Part shown: positions 10,659 through 22,785 of the stretch, piece by piece
Layout: each line of letters begins with the position of its first letter
How positions within the stretch are numbered: position 1 is the stretch's first letter
Source: Toxorhynchites rutilus septentrionalis
Taxonomy: Eukaryota; Arthropoda; Insecta; Diptera; Culicidae
Direction: 5' to 3'
Length of the DNA stretch: 64,000 nt
Assembly: GCF_029784135.1 (NCBI RefSeq)
Contig: NC_073744.1
Coordinates: forward strand, 68,121,593-68,185,592
Position numbers and translations under genes: made by a program
Notes under the pieces: model-generated
The model's input: the letters and a program-made list of their open reading frames with translations, nothing else
Databases searched by the model: none
What the model was told of the DNA's origin: nothing

Positions 10659-11345
10659 TGCCGTTCTACGTATAGTTGTCTCATGTTCCAGAATCAGCAA
10701 CTGAGAAAAACGCATTCAAAGTTTTCTAGCATATTTGTCTACCAGAAGCTATAAGCATTTCAGTTTAGCAATACACTGGGTTTTCTATAACTATGGTTTA
10801 ATCAAATGTGAAAAGATCTCCTCATTTCAGTCAATCAATCTTGGGTACGGGCTTAGAATTCATGGTGGGACAGTTATGCCTAGATTATCAACATGGGACA
10901 ATTGAACTTGATGTTGTTTTTTGAAATACTGGGAACAATCAATAAGTTGTTTTTGTGTTTCTCCGATAGATTATGCATAAAAATATCGTTTTATGAAGAA
11001 GGGAATGATCTGCAATACTTTGCAGAATATAAATCTCACTATTTTTAGGCATTCGCTAACAAGGTACACGTGTTCTGTTAAACTTTTTTTTGTTTGTTTG
11101 AGAATTAGTTCGTTCTTCCAAACCAGAAATGAGTGCATTAATCTTGCTGAAAGCGTGACATAAAATTCGCGTACTTGAACCGATTTATTCGATATGGATC
11201 TACAACAAATATGTGGTGGGACAGTTATGAATAGAATATCAATATGGGACAATTGAGCTTGATGTTGTTTTTCGAAAATCTGGGAACAAACAATAACTTT
11301 TTCAGTGTTTTCCGGAAGATTTGGCATAAAGACACCGTTTTATGA
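10659..11345 (+). mobile_element. MITE-family copy (CTGCCGTTCTACG) with duplicated interior, right end lost
   Basis: The left end CTGCCGTTCTACGTATAGTT matches the left TIR of the complete 218-bp MITE at 62484-62701. The interior beginning GGTGGGACAGTTATG occurs at about 10864 and again about 350 bp later at 11214, each running to TTTTATGAAGAA. The right TIR is not found, so the copy is truncated or rearranged. Non-coding. Confidence 0.6.
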
Positions 11346-11998
11346 AGAAAAGGGATATAGGTGGTAATGGGGGACCACAAAATTTGTCTCTGATGTGGAC
11401 CGGTTTCGGGTGCAAAGTTGTCATTCTAACAACTTTTATTATAACAACTTTGCCGTACATACTATTTTTATCAGAAATTTTTATTTCTAGTTACGAATTC
11501 TGGAAAAATAGTTCCATGTTTTTGCGTAAGCCCTCATAAAAAATTAGTAGTAATTGAAATTGGCCATATTAAAATGAAAATTGTGATTTTAGGTGCTAGT
11601 GCTCACCATCGTATGACTATTTATGGAGACGTATGTGCCGTGTCATTAATGAACTTCATAAAATGAACCGTCCAACTAGAAATGTCATATGACATTTCGA
11701 CATTTTTTGGTTTTATTCATTTGATGTTCATCGTTTGGTAATCAAACAACATTTGGTCACGTTCACAGTATATATTGAGCCGCGCAATGGCAGTATGTGA
11801 TGATCATCAAAAATGTCAACCTTCCATAACACTAGTTGCCAGGATATGTACAAGGTTTCAAAAAAATCAGGGAGGGTCGGGTCAGCGACTGGCTGATTTG
11901 GCGTGGAATTGCTCTCTTTAAAAAAAATTGTAGTTTACCATACGAACTGATTCCGAATGACCTGAATATGAGCGAACTATTTGGGAACGAATGATGTG
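11346..11998. other. Unassigned AT-rich stretch
   Basis: There is no recognisable gene, TIR pair or repeat shared with the rest of the window. Short open frames are within chance expectation. Confidence 0.45.
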
Positions 11999-12257
11999 TG
12001 CACCCGTGGCCGAGTGGTTAGCGTCTCACATTATCATGCCGGGTGTTCGGGTTCGATTCCCGTTCTTGCCGGGGGATTTTTCGTCAAAGAAATTTCCTTC
12101 GACTTGCACTGTGGTCACGCGTATTCTAGAGCTTGCCCCTCGGAATACATTCAAGGCGTGTTATTTGGCTTAAGAAATCTCAACTAAGTATTAATAAATG
12201 ACGCTAGGTTGAGACGGCAAAAGTTGCACAGGGAACGTTAACGCCATTCAAGAAGAA
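11999..12257 (+). mobile_element. tRNA-derived SINE, family 1, copy 1
   Basis: The head TGGCCGAGTGGTTAGCGT is a Ser/Leu-tRNA-type A box and GGTTCGATTCCC is a B box 30-odd bp later, together an internal pol III promoter. A tRNA-unrelated body follows, ending in TTAACGCCATTCAAGAAGAA. The repeat GATGTG at 11993-11998 and 12258-12263 is a probable short target duplication. Other copies are at 29931, 50678 and a fragment at 55922, all on the plus strand. Confidence 0.85.
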
Positions 12258-12402
12258 GATGTGCAGCTAAACTGAATATATGAGGGAAGTATGCGTCGAA
12301 CGGAACAGACTAATATAACATAAACTTGGAGAAAGAAAGCTAGAAAAGATAACGATATTAACATTCACAAGCAAAATTCGTGTAACGCGTGACTTATTTA
12401 TA

Positions 12403-13268
12403 GTGGGGGCAAAGGTGCGCACCGTACGGGACAAAAGTGCACTTATTGAATTGAACTACTGATAATACTTATACCAAAAATAAATGCTTTATCCCCAGAA
12501 GCGGGGGAAGCATCATTACTAGATATTGAAGGCACCGTCCAGTAGGCAGGAGGGGGGTGCTCTATGGTTTGCAACTTGGTTGAATTCGTGCTGGAGGTTG
12601 TTGGCTTCTGCAAAATCAAACGCCAGACGCCGTAAATCTTCAAGAGTCATACCGAAGAAAACTTTGTCCAGTGCCCTGTGGTCCGCTAGATCCTCAGACT
12701 ACTCACTCGTAAAGACCTATCTGAACCGCCCTAGGTGCTCGCTGGCATATCCCAGCAGAAGTAGAAATGTCAATAAAAGAAGATTGAAATCATAAATCAC
12801 TTTCTGATATGAGCCTCTTCCTCAGAGCTGATTCAGAAATACCGAGATCTGCCACAATCCGACGTATCGAGACTCGCTCCCAAAGCCTCTGTCGGGCCAT
12901 TTGAGCATTTCTGGAGTGCATTACTTCAAATCAGTTTTCTTTTTGTGGGTCCCGTTAAAAATTTTGTTGAAAATTTTTTATATATTTTTAAATTTTTTAC
13001 CCCACAGTCACTGCGCACCTTTGCCCCACAAGCAATTTTTGAACGAATTTAAAAAAAAAGCTCATGAACTTTCTCACAAAAACGAATACGCGCTATCATC
13101 TACTATAGAATGAAGGTTTCCTTGACAGTGTAGTTTCGAACTTTCATGAAATGTATCTTGTGTATATGTGTGAGCTGCTGGTGTAATAATGTATCAAACT
13201 CATACACTGTTGTCGAATTTTTATGCTCGTTTGCTTCAAAACGGCCAATGCGCACTTTTGCCCCGCAC
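12403..13268. mobile_element. Non-autonomous pogo-like element
   Basis: The ends are inverted copies of GTGSGGGCAAARGTGCGCA, flanked by TA at 12401-12402 and 13269-13270. A subterminal repeat of the same word is seen at 13007-13025. At about 866 bp it is short for a pogo element. It contains a decayed N-terminal piece of a Jerky/Tigger-type transposase on the minus strand, indicating internal deletion of an autonomous parent. Confidence 0.75.
12515..12900 (-). pseudogene. Jerky/Tigger-type (pogo) transposase N-terminal remnant
   Basis: On the minus strand, starting near 12900, the frame reads MARQRLWERVSIRRIVADLG then ISESALRKRL, a psq-type helix-turn-helix. After stops and a frameshift it continues with VFFGMTLEDLRRLAFDFAEA and NNLQHEFNQ, a hallmark of the segment between the DNA-binding and DDE domains in Jerky/Tigger-like proteins. 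The DDE core is missing. It was once the DNA-binding half of a transposase and is now non-functional. Family assignment rests on these two motifs. Confidence 0.65.
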
Positions 13269-13402
13269 TACGGGATTTTTCTTTGATTGAACTACTATTA
13301 AATATGATATTTAAAGGAGTCTAGGTTGAGTCCCATCAGAAAATTCTAAAAATTGCGCGAATGAAATTATTACATACAGTATTGTCGGGTGAGAAACATA
13401 TT

Positions 13403-13624
13403 ACCCCTTATTCCGCGCGGCGAATGAGGTGAGATGGCATTTGGATTTCTTACTTTATTTTGGAAGCCACCTTATTTTTTAGCTCCTATTTGATACCAGA
13501 GTCGATAACATATGAGGACACGACTTCAAATCTCACCTAGTGACAAACTATAGTCACCCCATTCGCCTTCGGGAACACCGTGACTTGAGCCATCTCACGT
13601 CATTCGCCGCGTAGAATAGGGGGG
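13403..13624. mobile_element. MITE with about 33-bp TIRs
   Basis: Inverted ends share CGCGGCGAATGASGTGAGAT. The left one reads CCCCTTATTCCGCG from 13404 and the right one CGCGTAGAATAGGGG up to 13622. The roughly 220-bp unit has no coding capacity. I could not fix the target duplication, so the superfamily is open. Confidence 0.65.
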
Positions 13625-13984
13625 ATTTTAACATGCAATTTGCGATTTTTAAAAAAGAAACGCATTTTCTTCCCTCAGTAATTAACAAAAAAGTTAATTT
13701 CATACTGTGAGGTATTGGGTTCCAGCTAACAACCAATGCTCAAAAACGGCTCAAAAGAACTGGTTTACTTAGGTGAACGGTTAGTAAGGAAGCCGTTCAT
13801 CAAAGTGAACTGCGGTGCCCATTTCTGTTTTTCTTATTCGTTCTCACGTCATTTTTCGCGACGGACAAGGTGAGTCAATGTATATTAAAAATTATTTTAC
13901 GTTTTCCGAACGTAAGCACTTATCGGAATCAATGTAGAGGAGATGGCTTGGAAGATACAGACACTCTATGAGTCCTAATGTTTC

Positions 13985-14225
13985 GTTTTGGAAAGTTTCG
14001 CCTTTCAGGAACGGTGCCAAATCAGAAAACAGCTCACGTTTTTATGAAATAAAGTTGACGTTACTTTCACAGCGAACGAATTCTGATAATTTGCACACCA
14101 ATCGAATCGGAAATTCTCTAAGATTTGTTTGATATGTTTACAACATAATTCCCTAATCCATAAACGGTATAAGTTAATGAAAACTGGTGGCATTCTTATT
14201 TTCCCATAACGATTGACACTCACTG
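13985..14225 (+). repeat. Dispersed repeat (GGTGCCAAATCAGAAAACAG type), copy 1
   Basis: This is colinear with 43919-44140, sharing GGTGCCAAATCAGAAAACAG, TTTATGAAATAAAGTT, AATCGGAAATTC and the CATTTTCCCATA-like end. Similarity is high over about 220 bp. No TIRs or coding sequence were found. The 43.9-kb copy has a strong-looking core promoter downstream. Confidence 0.6.
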
Positions 14226-15560
14226 TGTATACCTAGCTGGCTTCCTGTTAAAATTGTAAATAAAAACAAAAAAGTAATCTACAAAAGCAGCTCCATGTAA
14301 ATTTTCGTCTGCAGAAAATAAGGTTCTAATTGTTATCGATTAATTTTTGGGGTACTTTTCGTTACGTGAATGTCTTACCATCACTTCTCTTCCAGTTTAT
14401 CGAATCAGCGGTGAAGTTTTCTCATTTTACTTCAGAAGTATTGACGAAAATAAAATATTAATCAAGTCGGGTAAGACGGACACTCCACCGACAAAAGACA
14501 AACATTTTGTTTTGAAAACAATTTGATTATCTCCTCCTTCTTTTATTAACAGATGCCCACTAACTACATTTGCAAGTGACGCATTTCGCGCCAACTCGAC
14601 CAGATGTTGACATGACCCTCTCAGAACTTAATGAAACATTTTGGGCGTGAAGACCTTACCTAATTAAGCAACTTGGCATACTTAGTTTTCCGAAAATTTA
14701 TCTAGACTAACATATGGTAAGGGCCAAATATTTTTGACAATTTTTTTATAAATTTTTTTTACACAAAAATGGTAAGTCCTACAAAAAGTGATCTATGGAA
14801 GAGTTTTAGGAAAATAATTGAATTATCGAGTACACAAACTTGAATTTTCAGTTATTGTTCATCTTTTCACCCCAGGTGTTCATCTTTCCCGCCAAGTGTC
14901 TGTCTTTCCTGACTCAATCTTATTTTTTCAAAGATGCCGGACACATTCATTTTTCATAATTTCTGCCTCAAAGACAACTTTTATTATCAAAAGAGACCTA
15001 CACTATTACTTAGGGTGTCGGTCTTTACCATCCTTCCCCTATAACTGTAGTATTCTGAAACAGCGAGAGAGTGAACTAGAATAGCGAGAACTGACCGATA
15101 GTCGACGGTCACTATATAAGCAGCATCATTCGACAAGCTAGATCTCTTTTATCAATGTACGTTGAACATCACGGTCGAATTTTTAATCTCCTCATTTCAT
15201 TGGTCAAATTTTCACGAAAGTCTGAGAACCATTATTTTAGTATAGAAATATAGTTAAGAGTTTGGCTCCTGAACCCTCCTATGCTCGCGCATTAGGTCTC
15301 ACAAACCGAAAATTGAATAATTCTGTTTTGTTATCAACTGACTATAAAAACTGAATGAAGTTGACGAAAAAATATTCATTCCATTATATCGTTTTCTTTG
15401 AATAAATACCAATAACGCCTAAAAATACACAAAAATTTCACTTTTTATTATAATTAACAACACTGTACAACTGGTTGAAAAAGCAGTTTTGTATGTTTTA
15501 CAAACAGTTGTTGCTTTTTTCGCTGAAAAACTACGTATGAAATTATGAAATTACCCGGTA
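14226..15560. other. Unassigned stretch with a MITE-end fragment
   Basis: No gene is seen. A TATATAAG box lies at 15113-15120 without a convincing initiator. At about 15272-15315 the words CTCCTATGCTCGCGCATTAG and ACCGAAAATTGAATAATTC resemble the left end of the MITE at 44453, so a fragment of that family lies here. Confidence 0.45.
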
Positions 15561-15656
15561 CAGGTCGGACTCGATTATCCGGAGGCTCGATTATCCGGAG
15601 ACTCGATAATCCGGGATTCGATTATCCGGAATTTTAGACTCGATTATCCGGAGTAT
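15561..15656 (+). repeat. Terminal tandem repeats, ACTCGATTATCCGGA unit
   Basis: Five to six degenerate copies of ACTCGATTATCCGGA start directly after a TA at 15559-15560. The first 16 bases, CAGGTCGGACTCGATT, match inversely at 18614-18629 (CGAGTCCGACTTG). They look like the left end of a pogo-type element whose subterminal region is built of repeats of its own end. The matching right end lies inside another element, so the layout is rearranged. Confidence 0.6.
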
Positions 15657-15699
15657 TTTATTTTTAATTTTCGGAAATTTTGAATAATTTGTATAATAA

Positions 15700-17725
15700 T
15701 TCCATATTGAATAGCTAATATGGATATCAAATGAAAGGGCTTGACTAGTAGAATTCAGTTGTTTATGAAACATGCAAATTCATGATGGCGGCCACTACAA
15801 AATGGCGGATTACATATTTTCTCAGAGCCCCATCAATATGGGTATCAAATGAAAGGGCTTGACTAGTAGAACACCGTTATTTATGAAAAATGTAAACCCA
15901 AAATGGCGGCCACCACAAGATGGCGCCATATAGATTTTTTTCACAACCCAATCGATATGGGCATCAAATGAAAAGGGCTTGACTGGTAGAACACAGTAGA
16001 TCATGAAAAATACAATTACAAGATGACCACAGTTCCCAAATAAACAATTCCTTTTTAATGGTTCCATTCAGCTTGCCCTGTTTGTATGTATGTTTGAGTG
16101 TTTGTAGGGTTGTCCCACATTAATAGAAAATTGATCCCGTTCCTGTTGACTGATTGATCTGGAATTTGGAACATACCTTTAACTCTACTATCATTATAAA
16201 ACTGCGTATTCCATGATCTTGAAAAATTCAATTTGGCCGTCGCTAAAAAACGGGTGAATGGCTTCACTTGGAGAATACACTACACTATGAACAACATAAA
16301 TTCGTCAACGATGTATTTTTTGCAATCCCCTCAATATTGGTATCAAATGAAATGATTTGACTAATAGAATACAGTATATCATTAAAATATTCCGAAGAAA
16401 GTTAGGTAAGAAATAAAAATTAAAAAAAAAATATTTTTTTGAATGGTGCAGGCGATCTGGCGTAGAGGTAACATACATACCTCTCACGCTGAGATCGCGA
16501 GTTCAATTCTCTCTTCCAAAAAAACGGAAGTAAAAGTGACGAACCAGCCGATATGTGTTAAAAGTCACTGGATTTGGATTTAATATAGAGAAGTATACTA
16601 ATGATACAGATAATTTACTAAAAACTAGAAAATAGAATAAGTGAAAAAACTTTTTAAGTTAAAGTTAAGTTTATGTTTAAGTTTATTGTACTAAAAGATA
16701 GAAAAAAATTATACAAGTAGCAGTTAGTATTTATCACATCCGTTCCTTCATTTATCTAGGGCAATGATGAGACTAAAATAAAATCGTGGGTATATGATGA
16801 AACAACTTACTGTGGATTATGGAAATCCAACGTTTAATTATTACCTAATTTTTTCCGAATATTTTCATGATGTACTGTATTCTATTAGTCTACTCATTCC
16901 ATTTGATACAGATAATGAGGGGATTGCAAAAAATACATAGTCGATCAGTTAGTGGCGACGACCTTTTTGAATTTATGTTGTTTATTATGTTCCGTGTTCC
17001 CCAAGTCAAGTCATTCAGCCATTTTGTAGCGGCCGCCATCTTGGATTTTCAAGATCATGGAATACGCAGTTTTATAATGACTCCACAGATAAAAATGTGT
17101 TCCAAATTTCAAATCAATCAGTCAACGGGAACGGGGTCAATTGTCTATTAATGTGAGAAAACCCTACAAACCTTCAAACATACAAACATACATACATATA
17201 CATAAAAAAGAAACCATTTAAAAAATAATTAGTTGTTTGGGAACTGCGACCATCTTCATTTGATACCCATATTGATGAAGTTTTGAAAAAAATATATATG
17301 GCATCATTTTGTTGTTGGCGGCCATTTTGGAATTGCATTTTCTATAAATAACTGTATTCTACTAGTCAATGTCTTTCATTTGATATACATATTGATGGGG
17401 TTCTGAAAAAATGTGTAATTCGCCATTTTGTAGTGGCCGCCATTTTGGATTTACATTTTTCATAAATAACTGCATTCTACTAGTCAATCCTTTTCATTTG
17501 ATATACATATTGATGGGGTTCTGAAAAAATGTTTAATCCGCCATATTGTAGCGGCCGTCATCTTGGATTTGCATTTTTCATAAATAACTGTCAAGCCCTT
17601 TCATTTGATACCCATTTTGAAGCGGTTCAAAGAAAATATGTAAACCGCCATTTTGTAGTGGTCGCCATCTTGTATTTTCAATCAATCGGTCAACAGAAAG
17701 GGGGTTAAATTTCTATTAATGTGCC
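15700..17725. mobile_element. Foldback element with about 118-bp tandem repeats in inverted arms
   Basis: The left arm (about 15700-16410) contains three to four tandem units of about 118 bp marked by ATCAAATGAAAGGGCTTGAC and ATGGCGGCCAC. The right arm (about 16845-17725) contains the same units inverted, four to five copies. The inner parts of the arms also match (CAATCCCCTCAATAT with its inverse). The loop contains a SINE at 16449. Unequal unit number between arms suggests expansion after insertion. I see no protein gene. Confidence 0.75.
16449..16610 (+). mobile_element. tRNA-derived SINE, family 2, copy 1
   Basis: GATCTGGCGTAGAGGTAACA is an A-box-like head and GCGAGTTCAATTCTC a B box about 40 bp downstream, the internal pol III promoter layout. 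The body includes AAAGTGACGAACCAGCC. An inverted second copy lies at 47283-47432. The A box differs from SINE family 1, so the two families have different tRNA ancestors. Confidence 0.65.
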
Positions 17726-18547
17726 GACCTGTATATGGCAAAAGATTATTGATATTATTTGTCAATACAGTCAACTCTCCCTAACTCGATATCCAAAGGG
17801 ACCATCGAGTTAGGGAGGTATCGAGATACAGAACATTTTTTCCTAATTTTTTTTTATGTCTCAAATTGTCATATATTAGGGTAAGTGTCCCAATTATGGT
17901 ATGAATATGAATTTTTGATTCATTCCCTTAAAGTGAAAAAACACCTTTCTCATATAAAAATTTTTTTTTCCAGAATCTTTCAGGAGGTGATAGACGGTTA
18001 TATTTCACGAAAAAAAATCCTTCTACGCATATGTTAGAATTTCAACGATAACAGACTTATAGAACTTTTTCTTTGTTTCGGATTCTGTTGGCTCAAACTG
18101 ACTCTACATTGAAAAGTATGCTACGTAATCCGATTTTGTTGCTTTCATTTGAAAGATGAGAAAAATTTAGTACAGGATATAGTAGTGGAACATCTAAATT
18201 AGTGGATTAAATATTTTTGATGTGGAAAATTTAAAAGTTTTTATTTATTTGTAATTATTAATTTTATCCTAAAAATTCATACTAAACTTGATTGTTTCTA
18301 TCAATTAAATTAAAGCTCTCTAACCTCTCTATAATTTGTTCTTTGACGCCCAACTTCTATCTCTCTTAATTTCGCTGCAATATCGATATAAACAATTCCT
18401 GATGAAGATTCAATCAAAATCTTCAAAAATCGCTATTTTTAACCCACTGTACTTATGAAAGCCACTTAAATTTCACCTTAATGCTGAAAGGTTAATTTTT
18501 TTTCTTGAAATTATTCATATTTGAATTATAAAAAAACAATTTTTTTT

Positions 18548-18629
18548 TCAAACTGTATACAATCGAGTCCTAAATTTTACATAATCGAATCATACATAAT
18601 CGAGTTTGTATATAATCGAGTCCGACTTG
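18548..18629 (-). repeat. Inverted terminal repeat of a second pogo-type family
   Basis: Three to four degenerate copies of ATAATCGAGT end in ATAATCGAGTCCGACTTG. This is the inverse of the CAGGTCGGACTCGATTAT end at 15561, but with few CCGG extensions. It lies inside the 17768-19614 element, so it is either an independent fragment or evidence of a local rearrangement. Confidence 0.55.
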
Positions 18630-18679
18630 CATGAGGCACTAGGTTAACAAAGAAAATATTGATTAAGTATGTTACTCAA

Positions 18680-19327
18680 ACTGAATTGTAACGATCACGC
18701 AGGAACTGTTCAATCACAAAGAAATGTTCGAATAGTTTCACAGGAACATTTTCAGTTGATTTCAATATTCCGGACATATTCTTCAGGTTTGATTAAACGT
18801 TCGAATTAACATCTCAATAGAACTACTATCTTCAGCGTTTTTCTCAGGTTTTTCAACACTTTCCAGTATATCGGTATCTGGCATCAGATCACAGCAAATC
18901 ACGTTTTGGTCCTTTTTGCACTAATTATTAAAAGACATTGAGCAATCGAACGGTATTGTACCGTCGACATCAGCAAGCTCACGACGCATTAATTATGCCA
19001 GCGGACAAATTCTCAAGCCATATCCCGAAGAATAGAAGAGGGGTAAATTATTCTGTCCTGCTTGACAAGACAAAAATTCATTGACCGCTCCAGCTTCTCG
19101 ATTCTGGCCAACCTTATATGCTTTTGGTCTAGATACAATTTTCCATTCCGATTCCATTTTTACTTTAGTTTGAGTAGTGTTGATACCGCACTTTGTGCAA
19201 TACTGAAATTATTTGCAGCTTCAGACCCCTTCCGGCCATATTTTTCGACCTGCTCGATGATGCCCAAACCTTGCGCAATGGTTAGCGTTTTGATTGTTCG
19301 CTTGAAAGGTTTCTCGTGGTTTTCCAT
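18680..19327 (-). pseudogene. Pogo/Tigger transposase remnant (CENP-B-type HTH)
   Basis: From ATG at about 19327 the minus strand reads MENHEKPFKRTIKTLTIAQG followed by GIIEQVEKYGRKGSEAANNF and SIAQSAVSTLLK. This is a CENP-B N-terminal (psq-like) helix-turn-helix that in this family binds the element ends. After a stop, the second DNA-binding segment is partly visible (ARIEKLERSMNFCLVKQD ... PSSILRDMA). The frame then jumps to a C-terminal acidic tail (DTDILESVEKPEKNAEDSSS). The DDE catalytic region has been deleted and several stops are present. Confidence 0.75.
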
Positions 19328-19616
19328 ACTTGAAAAGAAATTGTTTGATGACACGAACACTCCGTCTTCACTTTCAAGGGCAATTGAAATCTGAGGTAAT
19401 AACGCACAAAAACATGTACGCGAAAATCAATCGAGTTAGGGAGGTGAAAATCCATGGAAAAATGAATCAAAACACATCGAGTAAGAGAGGCATCGAGTTA
19501 GGGAGGTATCGTGTTATGGAGAGAAGAATGCTTGTAAAATCGAAGGTGCCATGAAATCCATCGAGTTAGGGAAAATATCGAGATACAGAACATCGAGTTA
19601 GGGAGAGTTGACTGTA

Positions 19617-22600
19617 TATACTTGATTAACATTGATTTTTAATTGAGAAAAAGTACATTCAAAAATAAAACAAAATTCCACGGACACTTTTTTAATGACC
19701 CACCTTAATTATGACAGTAACAGTATCAAACCAATAATGTATAAGTAAAACTTTAAAACGTGGCGTGTATTCATTTTGAATTCATCACGAGGCTACTGTC
19801 TTTCAAAAATCACTAAAACATTTTAGTGTCAAAGTTTGCTTTGCAAATTCTTCTTGCTGTCTAATAGGTTAATAGTGTTGAAGTGTAAAAGGGTAACGTC
19901 AATGTCATTCAAACTGTACTCAGTTTTTTCAGATGTTCCCGATATACATAGACAAAACTCTAGCGCTTATTTCGAACCCTACGCATAAATAAAATTAGCA
20001 TTGCACATATTGATGCAAGCCTTACCCTCGACAGCCACCTCCACATCTGATCAATGAAAAGCCGCTCCGCTCCTAGCAATGACATAATTTTTTTTTCGTG
20101 AGTAGGTCAACGAGATAGAGGAAAGAGAACGAGCCATCCATATCCACAAATAACAAAATGAACGCCATTTCGCCGACAAACAATGAGCAACAGAGCAGGG
20201 TCAAAGGCGCCGCACCAAAATTAGTAAACAATCATCAGCCCACAATAAGTCAGCCTCCAACAATAATTAGATTGATATCTGCGGTATGTTAAATAAGCGG
20301 AGAAAAAAGATTTATTTTATTTTCTCATAGATGGTACCCCCGCAGGTTGTTGCTGACCAAAAAAAATGAGATACTGAGTAGAAAAAATAACACCGACAGA
20401 TTTAACAAAAGAAAACAACGCTCAAACAAACACCCAATATCGGCATTCGATGCAGACTCATTGTTGCGTCCAGATATCATCCCGATCGTTTCTCATCCCA
20501 CTTCCCTTCCCGTGTTCGAAAATCCATAATCGGCAAGGCGAGTCAAAAAGTGAGAAAGATGCCACTCTGCAGCGCGCTAATCGATACAGATTTCCATTTA
20601 CGAAAACGTCACTTCTGGCCTGCGCGCTGCGGATCCTTTCATCTGTCGGCACTTGTTCAAACGATCGGATCCTTCCGAAAGGGAAACATTGAACAGCCGA
20701 TAGGGCTTCGGCCCGATAGGGGGTGGTCAGCCGGGCCCCTAATGACGCAAAGAGGCGAAAAAAGCAAGATAAAAAGTGAGAAAATAGGCACAAATTTAAT
20801 AACAAATATATGGATAAATGATGAAGTGTGGAATTAATAATCGGTTCCGATGAGAGTGAGAGACGAACCGACCGACCGACCAAAGTGCCATATCTTAGCG
20901 CTTGAGCAGCAGCGGCAGTGTTGGCTCGCAATAGGTGTGAAATGATTTATGGTTGCAAATGACTTGTGCAATGTTTCTGTTTGATCAATTCCTGGAAGAG
21001 TAGTCTTTTATTGAAAGTTGATTTTTCATTATGCTCGTTCGCTGCATGGTGAACAGGTATTGCATGGCGAAACGTGACGGCTGAGAATTTGACAGTAATT
21101 GAATTGATAGTGAAGTTCTTTGGATGGCTGCTGAATATTTTGAATACTATACTATACTCGAATAAATAACCGGAATAGATATGTACAATCTCTAAACTCA
21201 AATTGTCTTCTGAAAAATAATCCTTCAGCAGAGCTTCCATAAATTTTTTTTCGAAGTTTTCAACAATATTCATGAAAATCTGTTTCTTCTTAGTAAATGC
21301 GAATTATTTCCTGAGCAATACTCTCTATAGTTTCTCTTCGACAGAATCGGTTGATGCTACGACAATCCGTACATTTTTCTGTGCGTTTTCATGACAAACT
21401 CGAGCTTCAACCCTGACTTAGAGGGCACGAGATGTTCCGTTCGAGAACACACTCAATACGGACTCACAGCGGGGTTACCTTCCGCGGCTATACCGTTCGA
21501 ATACTCCCCGCACGTGTTCATCCATGACAGTTGAAGGGAACGCTCCAAAAGAAATAAGACGCAGGCTTTCAACCAAAAACCACCATATTTTCACGACTGT
21601 GAATAGATTATTGTTAACAAACAAAATAGAATAATGTATATTGAATGAGTTCAAATGAGTACCCAAAAATAGCTGCAGTATACCGAGGTTTCTTTCGGAA
21701 CTTTCTTGTTCGTATGATATTTTTATCCGAACAACTCCAGGGCAAAACTGCTTTCCGATTAATGCCGTTGGTGAACGGAACCCACTGGAGGAGGAGTATA
21801 TTAATATTGATAGCTTTTGTGTAGCGAATTCGGTGATTATTTTACACGCCCTCCGAATCATTTTTTTTATTCATGGAATCTGGTGTGTATTGAATTGTTT
21901 GAGTAATTTATTTATTGGTAATGGGCGCATTAACTTAACAGAGTCGTGGATCATAATATTTTAAACTATAACAACTCAAACAAGTCAAATAATTATTTCA
22001 TCCACTAACAATTTGATATGGCGGAAATAACTAATTAAAATTTAAAATAAACATTTATCTCATTAAATCATATAAATATAATTCATCTGCTAACAAGACC
22101 TTTGTTATAACCTGCAAGCACAATGCTAAAAGTAATTATTGCAATAAAAACACACCATTTACAGATGCAGAATCAGTATCCTACGAACAGCCCATGTCAA
22201 TCTGAAGTTCATGGGGGGATGCCGGATATAGCTCAGTTAAGAGTGAGTAAGAAAAAAAATACGCATAGAAGAGGGAAACGCGAGCAATCCAACGATTGTG
22301 TATACATATGCGATACACTTGCCAAACATGAGTAATTCAGGTAGCTATGTGATAAGTATTTATTTATTCCTCAAACATGGTAGCACCCAAAATCGATTCC
22401 TCCTGTGAACAAAGCCTCTCGAATGTGTTCTATTTTTGTTTGCTTTACCATTCGGCTGGATGGACTGATGGACGAGGCTTCCCCCGTACATTGTGTTTCC
22501 TCGAAAGGCCTAAACATAAATATTCAGTCTATTTGGGCAGTACTTCTGCCGTTTCATGGGCTCATGAGAAATGTTTTTATAGGCTCAATAGAAAGGATCG

Positions 22601-22785
22601 TAAAGAGAAACTAAAGACAAATAGTGAAGAATGTTTGCTTGGTTTGAAACGGGTTTTTCTAAAATGATATGTGAAACTTGTGTCAGATATCTGTAGAGTA
22701 TCATCATTATTTCGGAAGAAGTAGCCACATGAGTACTGGTATTGTAATTTGTTAGAATATTTGCTATCGAGTAATTCTATGTCGA
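19617..22785. other. Unassigned stretch with microsatellite
   Basis: I recognise no gene. The 20.5-20.95 kb portion is GC-richer and open in several frames, but translations lack domains and overlap on both strands. A (CCGA)n microsatellite is at about 20861-20880. No repeat is shared with other parts of the window, so this may be host DNA. Confidence 0.45.

Larger units (their letters stand above)
17768..19614. mobile_element. Pogo/Tigger-like element, internally decayed
   Basis: Inverted ends CAGTCAACTCTCCCTAACTC are flanked by TA at 17766-17767 and 19615-19616. Subterminal repeats of ATCGAGTTAGGGAGGTATCG occur three to five times near the right end and once near the left. It spans 1847 bp and contains a minus-strand CENP-B-type transposase remnant. 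A terminus of another pogo-type family lies inside it at 18548-18629. Confidence 0.85.

Noticed and set aside
12001..12075. Possible tRNA gene (A and B boxes)
   Set aside because: The sequence continues into a non-tRNA body and GAA-rich tail, is present in several copies with target duplications, and the cloverleaf is incomplete. It is a SINE head.
20458..20931. 157-codon minus-strand open frame
   Set aside because: It crosses the CCGA microsatellite, overlaps plus-strand frames and has no family resemblance. Chance opening in a GC-richer patch is more likely.
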